64,000 bases of DNA, from NCBI RefSeq assembly GCF_030249855.1, contig NZ_JANURN010000008.1, positions 43,420 through 107,419 on the forward strand. Direction: 5' to 3'. Every line of letters begins with the position of its first letter. Position 1 is the first letter of the stretch. The DNA is from Helicobacter_B zhangjianzhongii. GTDB taxonomy: Bacteria > Campylobacterota > Campylobacteria > Campylobacterales > Helicobacteraceae. The notes beneath the pieces were generated by a model. The model searched no databases. It was given only the letters and a program-made list of their open reading frames with translations, and was not told the origin of the DNA. Below are positions 58,894 to 64,000 of the stretch, piece after piece. The position numbers and the translations under genes are program-made.

Positions 58894-59247
58894 CTATTGT
58901 TCTGGCTGGGTTAGCGTGCCTTGCAAGGGTTGATTAAGCCCAGAGTCTAGTGGCGCATTTAATGGGGCATTAAGCGGTGCGGATTCTACCGATTTAGCTG
59001 TGTCAAAGACACTCTTTTGCCTTTGGGTGTTAAGCTGATAGCCTAGGAAAATCGTATTTGCTAGAAATAGCAGTGCTAGGATAATGGTAAATTTCGCCAG
59101 AAAGCCTGCTGGTCCTTTAGCCCCAAAGAGCGATTCATTGCTCCCGCTATATGCCCCAAGCCCAAGCGAGCTTGATTTTTGTAGTAGCACGACACCAACA
59201 ATGGCAAGTGCTAAAAGAATCTCAATTGTGATAAAAAGCACGCTCAT
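58894..59247 (-). CDS. secG: Protein-export membrane protein SecG
   Basis: A SecYEG channel component. The 117 residues have two membrane helices (about 3-22 and 53-70) separated by SSLGLGAYSGSNESLFGAKG, the characteristic Gly/Ser-rich loop. The tail repeats Pro/Leu/Asn units (APLNAPLNAPLDSGLNQPLQ) encoded by a short repeating unit of about 12 bp. First gene of a secG-frr-pyrE-RDD run. Confidence 0.93.
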   Translation of the reverse strand: MSVLFITIEILLALAIVGVVLLQKSSSLGLGAYSGSNESLFGAKGPAGFLAKFTIILALLFLANTIFLGYQLNTQRQKSVFDTAKSVESAPLNAPLNAPLDSGLNQPLQGTLTQPEQ

Positions 59248-59338
59248 AATAACTCCTGCTTAAGAATGCTTGAAAATTAAAGGCGCAATTCTACCATAAA
59301 TATACGCAAGTCAAACAATGCCTACAACAAACATTTGC

Positions 59339-59344
59339 TATAAT
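59339..59344 (+). promoter_or_regulatory. Candidate -10 box of the membrane protein gene
   Basis: Perfect TATAAT, 46 nt before the ATG at 59390. Confidence 0.4.
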
Positions 59345-59389
59345 CGCGCTTTTGTTTATCTCAAATAAGTGTTTATAAAGGATAGTGCA

Positions 59390-61123
59390 ATGCTACACCA
59401 CACCGCAACTTCGTATAAAACGGGGGGGGGGGGGGCAAAGAATTTAGATTCTAGTTCATCTCCTGTCGCTACTTTTGTATTTTTCGCTTTTTTATGTTGC
59501 TATGCGTTTATCGTGTTTTACGATAGTGCCTTTGCTGTGATTGATGACCACACGCTGATACAAACGCTTCTTATAGGGCAAAATATCCCACTAACTCATC
59601 ACATTATCCCAGAAATTGGCAGATTTTACCCACTAGATGGGCAAGATCTCAATGTCTTAAGCGCGATTTTTGGTGCTTCTGCTTCTGTGTTTTATGGCTT
59701 TAATGCCCTTTGTGTGCTAGTGGTGGGATTGTGCCTTAGCTATGCTATCGCCACGCTTTTGCCCTTCATTGCCCCACACACCAAAGCCCCTAAAACAATC
59801 GCCTACATACTCGTGGCTTTGCTTTTGCTCACACCGGCATTTTGTGGCTCGTGGTTTCGGCTTTTTGTGCCTGAACGAATGGAGTTTGTGTTTTTAAGCA
59901 TTATGCTTGCAAGCTACGCCTTTGTTGCAAACAATAGGGGTATGCTAAGTGTGATTGTGCTTATTATAGGTGGGCTTAGTGCGATGATCGCTTGCTTTTA
60001 TAAAGAAACGGCTTTTATCTTAATTGGCAGCTTTGCTTTCACGCACTTGCTGCTAACTTTTCTCAACAAGCGTTCTGTCAATCATCGCGCCTTGCCAAAT
60101 CGCAAGCTTATGGTCTTTGATGTGCTGCTACTATGTGCTTGTGTGGTATGGGTAGTAGCGTATTATGTCTTTGTTATCGCGCAGAAAACTACTAGCGGTA
60201 GATATGGCGATACACTGCATAATCCGCTTATCGTATTTGCTAAAAATCTTTTCACTTACATTATGAATGAGCCGTTTTTGTTCGTGCTTGTGCCGCTGCT
60301 ATGTTTCTACCGAGTGTTTGTGATTGTGCGTGCCTATAAGGCAAGCCCCACAAGCTCGCCATTTATACCAATACTGGATTCTAGTCTTTGTGCGTGTGCG
60401 GCATTTATGGGGGCGTATTTGGTGCTTAATATCTCTAGCGCGCATTATCCGCTTCCGGGCTATATTTTTGGACTTGTGGCATTAAGTGCTATCCCTGCTT
60501 TATGGACGCATTTAAGTGGCTTTGTGCGCAAGGTTTTTGCAGTGGTGATCGCGCTTTGTGTGGGGATTTTTGTAAGCAACTCACTTTTTTACTCCGCTCA
60601 TACAATTGCCCACTACAAAGCCTCTGGGCAAAATCTCCAATCCACTCTGGCATTTTTCTCTAGCCAAAATAAGCCTGTTAGCATAATGCTTGAAGGTGTG
60701 GATTGCACATTGATAGAAAAAAGCGAAGTGTGCTATAGCTTTGAAAAATGGCTTGAATATGCTGGAGTCAAAGCGACTATTGTCCCTGATAGAGATATGT
60801 ATAATCCATTGCGCAAAAGCCTAGAATCCACTTTTGAAAAAGTGGATTCTAGCCAAAGCGACAGCACAAAAGCCGCACCACAGCCGCAATACCTAATCCT
60901 AACGCCTTATAGCAGTAATTTTGTCAATAGTGAGTATATCGCGCATTTAGATTCTACCTATAAGCGCATATACCACGCAGATTTTGGGCTAAATCTTGGC
61001 TTTGTAGGCATAAAAACACTGATGAAATATGCCTTAGCAAAAGACTCTAGCAATCTTGTCTTTTCAGGCAATATCTGGAATCTACCTGCGCATTTTTATG
61101 TCTATGAGCTACCGCAGAAGTAG
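59390..61123 (+). CDS. Phase-variable multipass membrane protein
   Basis: 577 residues from ATG 59390 (AAGGA upstream; an in-frame start at 59369 is less likely). A G14 tract at codons 11-16 encodes poly-Gly and leaves the frame intact, so the gene is ON; loss or gain of one G would end it early. About ten hydrophobic helices follow (for example FFAFLCCYAFIVFYDSAFAV and TIAYILVALLLLTPAFCGSW), then a periplasmic-like C-terminal domain of about 150 residues with an inserted inverted motif pair (60821-60852). The overall plan recalls polytopic glycosyltransferases that modify surface glycans, but no catalytic motif was recognised; the function is unknown. Confidence 0.8.
   Translation: MLHHTATSYKTGGGGAKNLDSSSSPVATFVFFAFLCCYAFIVFYDSAFAVIDDHTLIQTLLIGQNIPLTHHIIPEIGRFYPLDGQDLNVLSAIFGASASVFYGFNALCVLVVGLCLSYAIATLLPFIAPHTKAPKTIAYILVALLLLTPAFCGSWFRLFVPERMEFVFLSIMLASYAFVANNRGMLSVIVLIIGGLSAMIACFYKETAFILIGSFAFTHLLLTFLNKRSVNHRALPNRKLMVFDVLLLCACVVWVVAYYVFVIAQKTTSGRYGDTLHNPLIVFAKNLFTYIMNEPFLFVLVPLLCFYRVFVIVRAYKASPTSSPFIPILDSSLCACAAFMGAYLVLNISSAHYPLPGYIFGLVALSAIPALWTHLSGFVRKVFAVVIALCVGIFVSNSLFYSAHTIAHYKASGQNLQSTLAFFSSQNKPVSIMLEGVDCTLIEKSEVCYSFEKWLEYAGVKATIVPDRDMYNPLRKSLESTFEKVDSSQSDSTKAAPQPQYLILTPYSSNFVNSEYIAHLDSTYKRIYHADFGLNLGFVGIKTLMKYALAKDSSNLVFSGNIWNLPAHFYVYELPQK
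59422..59435. repeat. G14 phase-variation tract near the 5' end of the membrane protein gene
   Basis: Fourteen consecutive G start about 32 nt after the ATG at 59390, inside the coding frame. The current length keeps the frame open to 61123 (ON). Confidence 0.9.
60819..60854. repeat. Inverted pair of the GTGGATTCTAG motif
   Basis: Complement at 60821-60831 and motif at 60842-60852. The arms extend to CCTAGAATCCACTTTT and AAAAGTGGATTCTAGC and are separated by a short spacer, all inside the membrane-protein gene (read LESTFEKVDSS). Confidence 0.9.
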
Positions 61124-61148
61124 CTGATTGGTTTAAGAAAACTTTAGC

Positions 61149-61154
61149 TATAAT
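61149..61154 (+). promoter_or_regulatory. Candidate -10 box of the porin-like gene
   Basis: Perfect TATAAT, 31 nt before ATG 61185. Confidence 0.5.
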
Positions 61155-61184
61155 CCGCGCTTATTTTGACAAAAAGGAAATGTG

Positions 61185-62378
61185 ATGAAGAACTTCGTAG
61201 GTTTTAAGAGTGTGGCTCTAGGCTCACTGCTAGCCTTTAGTGCTGCAAATGCGGTAGATATCAATGTAAGCACTTATGGCAAGCTAGGATCATTAGGCTC
61301 CATTGACTTTAGCGGCGGTGGCAAGCATTTTGCTGGTGTGTTAGCAAATGCTGGGGCGGATTTCTCGCTGACAAATGGCTTCCGCTGGGGGCTTGGGGCA
61401 ATTGGTGCTTGGACACCTTATGATAGCGATAGCAAGGCGCAGCCTTATGGGAGTGATGGCGATGCTTCAGAGGCTTACATTGGGTATAAAAACCGCTTGA
61501 TTTCTTTCTATGCTGGGCGATTTAAAAACGACTTTATGAAGTTTGATTGGCTACAAGGCAATGTGCAAGGGCTTTCACTGCGCTTTACAACCTATGAAGA
61601 TAAAATGGTCTATTGGCTTACTTATGCCAACTCCTATCTCTACAATGGCAAGCAGCACAACTATTTGCAAGGTGATAGGATTGCAGGTGATCTCTCAAGC
61701 CTAACTGCCTATATGAATGGCACAAGCAAAAACCCTCTTTTTGGCAAAGGCGAGTTAGTCGCTGGGGGTGTGGATTTTACTTATAAGGGCTTTTTGCTTA
61801 AGCCTTTCGTGCTTTTCCACAGCGGTGCTGGCACAGCAAACGCACTCTTACTGCAAGGTGGTTTGAAAGCTGGCTATGCCTTTGACTTCAAGGGCTTAGA
61901 GGGGACCACAGTGCTACAAGGTATGTTTCAATACTGGGACCGCCCAAAAGACTCTATCTCTGGGCTTGTATGGGGGGATCAGTCATTCCGCTATAAGAAG
62001 CAATTTCTCTTTGGTGCTGGGATCGTGGGTGTGCTAGGTGGAGCAGGAAGCCATATCTACGCGCTTAGTGATTCTTCTAAATTCTATGGTAGAAGCTTTG
62101 CTGGCTCAAGTGCCAATATCGCGCCATATTTCGCTAATGGCTCATTCTATGGCTATGTGTTTGGTGGATTTGACTTTAAGTGGGTGCGACTTGATGCGAT
62201 GGCAGCATTTGGGACATATCAAGAATACTCTCTTATGTCGAATTTCCATGTATGGCAGCAGAAAAATATGGGGCTTGACCTTGGTGTAGGCTACGCGTAT
62301 ATCAAAAACAACATCACAGGCAGCAGCTCAAACTTCAGCGACAATGCACTAAAAGTGTTTGCTAAATTCTCTTACTAA
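61185..62378 (+). CDS. Helicobacter porin-like outer membrane protein
   Basis: 397 residues from ATG 61185 (AAGGAAA upstream; a GTG 3 nt earlier is less likely). The signal peptide ends near SAANAVD. The mature protein is a 16-18-strand barrel by pattern (INVSTYGKLGSLGSIDFSGG, YIGYKNRLISFYAGRF, MFQYWDRP) with an aromatic C-terminus (VFAKFSY). It resembles Hof/OprD-type porins of Helicobacter, but the exact family is not certain. A rho-independent terminator lies 5 nt after the stop. Confidence 0.85.
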   Translation: MKNFVGFKSVALGSLLAFSAANAVDINVSTYGKLGSLGSIDFSGGGKHFAGVLANAGADFSLTNGFRWGLGAIGAWTPYDSDSKAQPYGSDGDASEAYIGYKNRLISFYAGRFKNDFMKFDWLQGNVQGLSLRFTTYEDKMVYWLTYANSYLYNGKQHNYLQGDRIAGDLSSLTAYMNGTSKNPLFGKGELVAGGVDFTYKGFLLKPFVLFHSGAGTANALLLQGGLKAGYAFDFKGLEGTTVLQGMFQYWDRPKDSISGLVWGDQSFRYKKQFLFGAGIVGVLGGAGSHIYALSDSSKFYGRSFAGSSANIAPYFANGSFYGYVFGGFDFKWVRLDAMAAFGTYQEYSLMSNFHVWQQKNMGLDLGVGYAYIKNNITGSSSNFSDNALKVFAKFSY

Positions 62379-62383
62379 TACTT

Positions 62384-62410
62384 AGGGGCTAGGTGTCAAG
62401 CCCCTTTTTT
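62384..62410 (+). terminator. Rho-independent terminator of the porin-like gene
   Basis: AGGGGCT pairs with AGCCCCT around an 8-nt loop, followed by six T (62405-62410). It lies just after the stop of the porin-like gene. Confidence 0.85.
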
Positions 62411-62430
62411 GCGTAACTTTGGAGTGTGGT

Positions 62431-63861
62431 ATGGTTGTTAGTATTTTATGCGGCGGCTCTGGGACTAGGCTTTTTCCACTTTCTCGCGAGCTTTTGCCCA
62501 AGCAGTTTGCCCACATTCTCCCTAAAACAGACAAATACGCTACTTCACTTTTTCAAGAGACTTTAGCGCGCAATGTGGCATTGTGCGCAGAGCAGGGCAG
62601 AGAGCCAAAGATACAAATCATCACCAATGAATCGCTCTATTTTCTTGCCAAAGATCAAGCCCACGATCTAGGCGTGCAGATTGATCACTTTATCCTAGAA
62701 TCCTATGGGAAAAACACCGCCCCAGCTCTAGCTATGGCTGCTTTGCATACGCAAAAGCACTATGGAGGCGATGAGATTATCCTAGCACTGCCAAGCGATC
62801 ATTTAATCGCCAAAGACAATTATCAATCCTGCATAGAGCAGGCTTTAGAGCAAGCTAGACATAATCAAATCGTAACTTTTGGGATCACGCCTACAAGTCC
62901 GCACACAGGCTATGGCTATATCCGCGTGGAGCAGGGCAGCGGGCGTGTGCTAGGCTTCTATGAAAAGCCAGAATCCAAAACCGCGCAGAAATATGTGGAT
63001 TCTGGGGAGTATTTTTGGAATAGCGGTATGTTTTGCTTCAAGGCTAGTGTGCTGCTTGATGGGCTAAAACACCACGCTAATGACATCTACACTCTTTGTG
63101 AAGAGATCTTTGCCCAAAGTCAAAGCCAAATAATCGATGAGCAAGAATGCGTGCGGCTAGACAGGGAGCTAAGTCAAGGGCTTAGGGAAGAGAGTATTGA
63201 TTATGCCCTAATGGAAAAGGCAGATAATATTGCTTGTATCACAAGCCAGCTGCGCTGGAGTGATGTGGGGAGCTTTGAATCCTTGAGTGAAGAATACCCA
63301 AAAGATGCGCAAAACAACGCCACAAATACCCACTTCATCGCCAAGGATTCTAGAAATAACTTTATCTTATCTTCTCGACCTGTTGTAGGCGTAGGCGTGG
63401 AGGATATGATAATTGTTGATAGTGATGATTGCTTGCTTGTTAGCAAGATGGGCGAGTCGGCGCGTATTAAAGAGGTGCTGCCGCGTTTGCGTGAATCTTA
63501 CCCCGAGCTTGCACGCACACATCGCACGACCTATCGCCCGTGGGGGAGCTACACGATCTTGCTAGAATCTAGTTTTTATAAAATCAAGCAAATCATCGTC
63601 AAGCCAAAATCTCGCCTAAGCTTGCAGAAGCATTTTCATCGCAATGAGCATTGGATCATTGTCAATGGCAGCGCAGTGGTGCAGCTAGGGGATAAAGAGA
63701 TATTTTTACAAACCAATCAATCCACCTATATTCCTATGGGGCAGCCCCACAGGCTAGAAAACCCCGGGAAAATCCCCCTTGTGGTGATTGAGGTGCAAAT
63801 GGGTGAATACCTTGGCGAAGATGACATCGTGCGCCTAGCAGATGACTATGCTCGCAAATAA
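62431..63861 (+). CDS. manC: Mannose-1-phosphate guanylyltransferase / mannose-6-phosphate isomerase
   Basis: A bifunctional enzyme for GDP-mannose, precursor of O-antigen fucose and mannose. The 476 residues (ATG 62431, GGAG upstream; a TTG at 62419 is rejected) have the nucleotidyltransferase motif LCGGSGTRLFPLSRELLPKQ, LALPSDHLI and GYGYIRVE, and a C-terminal cupin with RPWGSYTIL, LSLQKHFHRNEHWIIVNG and IPMGQPHRLENPG. It is followed at 23 nt by an MBOAT acyltransferase gene, which points to surface-polysaccharide synthesis. Confidence 0.95.
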   Translation: MVVSILCGGSGTRLFPLSRELLPKQFAHILPKTDKYATSLFQETLARNVALCAEQGREPKIQIITNESLYFLAKDQAHDLGVQIDHFILESYGKNTAPALAMAALHTQKHYGGDEIILALPSDHLIAKDNYQSCIEQALEQARHNQIVTFGITPTSPHTGYGYIRVEQGSGRVLGFYEKPESKTAQKYVDSGEYFWNSGMFCFKASVLLDGLKHHANDIYTLCEEIFAQSQSQIIDEQECVRLDRELSQGLREESIDYALMEKADNIACITSQLRWSDVGSFESLSEEYPKDAQNNATNTHFIAKDSRNNFILSSRPVVGVGVEDMIIVDSDDCLLVSKMGESARIKEVLPRLRESYPELARTHRTTYRPWGSYTILLESSFYKIKQIIVKPKSRLSLQKHFHRNEHWIIVNGSAVVQLGDKEIFLQTNQSTYIPMGQPHRLENPGKIPLVVIEVQMGEYLGEDDIVRLADDYARK

Positions 63862-63884
63862 CTAACCCCCCCAAAGGACCTCCT

Positions 63885-64000
63885 ATGCTCTTTAACTCCT
63901 ATCTTTTTATCTTTTGCTTTTTACCCATAGTGTGGGCTATCTTTCATCTCCTTAAAGCCCTTAGTATCACACAAAACTCTAGCGTGTATATGACCCTTGC
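63885..64000 (+). CDS. MBOAT O-acyltransferase, N-terminal fragment (runs off window end)
   Basis: ATG 63885 after AAAGGA opens a frame to the window edge (38 full codons). It starts MLFNSYLFIFCFLPIVWAIF, the hallmark N-terminus of AlgI/PatA-type membrane-bound O-acyltransferases that acetylate surface polysaccharides or peptidoglycan. A C7 tract (63866-63872) lies before the RBS. The length and catalytic His cannot be seen. Confidence 0.7.
   Translation, partial: MLFNSYLFIFCFLPIVWAIFHLLKALSITQNSSVYMTL

Noticed and set aside
1..64000. tRNA, rRNA, tmRNA genes, IS transposases or prophage genes
   Set aside because: No cloverleaf, rRNA-like stretch, transposase or phage gene was recognised by eye; a covariance-model search could still find small RNAs.

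Overview
The window looks like chromosome of an enterohepatic-type Helicobacter (Campylobacterota), though the species cannot be fixed from sequence alone. The evidence is the gene content and gene order: cheY-prmA-ftsH-psd-like-pssA and secG-frr-pyrE-RDD runs, a HypE/RibA pair, LPP20 lipoproteins, AddB, HdeD, bacteriohemerythrin and Helicobacter-type outer membrane barrels. There are also three long poly-G tracts of the kind this genus uses for phase variation. No tRNA, rRNA, CRISPR array, transposase or prophage was recognised.

Layout. 1-6.1 kb (minus strand): an edge-truncated AT-rich winged-helix/BspA-repeat protein, nicotinamide phosphoribosyltransferase, hypE, ribA, a DUF3943 envelope protein and an AzlC permease without AzlD. 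6.2-18 kb (plus): a chemoreceptor behind a T15 tract, an S6-type autotransporter protease split by a G9 tract (OFF), gyrA with an isoleucine at the main quinolone-resistance position, and an OpgB/LTA-synthase-like phosphoglycerol transferase whose open frame runs back to a G13 tract beside the gyrA stop (also apparently OFF). 18.4-24.8 kb (minus): LpxR-like lipid A deacylase, small lipoprotein, hemD, exported ATP-dependent DNA ligase, LPP20 lipoprotein, TolC-like lipoprotein, luxS. 24.9-28.4 kb: a copper-receptor-like TonB-dependent protein, then a repeat-bounded AT-rich islet with a lipase-like gene remnant, a lipoprotein and a 45-codon ORF. 28.4-34 kb: NDH-2, trpC, a CDF transporter, a hexapeptide acetyltransferase and an orphan type I-like DNA methylase. 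34-41.3 kb (plus): hisA, cheY, prmA, ftsH, a phosphatidylserine decarboxylase-like protein, pssA, leuA. 41.3-51.1 kb: an outer membrane protein, a repeat cluster, bioB, hemerythrin, hdeD, addB, a small barrel, truA and a PAS/chemoreceptor pair. 51.4-64 kb: DUF5718, nhaA, exbB-exbD-tonB, FlgP-like lipoprotein pair, RDD protein, pyrE-frr-secG, a phase-variable membrane protein (G14, ON), a porin-like protein, manC and the start of an MBOAT acyltransferase.

The most unusual signal belongs to no gene. The 11-mer GTGGATTCTAG, often extended to AAAAGTGGATTCTAGG, is scattered through the window in both orientations. I located 40 exact copies by eye; far fewer than one is expected by chance. It sits between genes and inside genes, where it is read as VDSR/VDSS or LESTF-like linker peptides, and it sometimes forms inverted pairs. 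Density and placement resemble the DNA uptake sequences of Neisseriaceae and Pasteurellaceae. A second family of short palindromes (GTCATTGCGAGC...GGCAATCC) and several longer repeats fill most intergenic gaps.

Functionally the window combines core biosynthesis (riboflavin, heme, tryptophan, histidine, leucine, biotin, pyrimidine, phospholipid) with envelope remodelling, metal uptake and chemotaxis. Several surface functions appear to be switched by homopolymer slippage.
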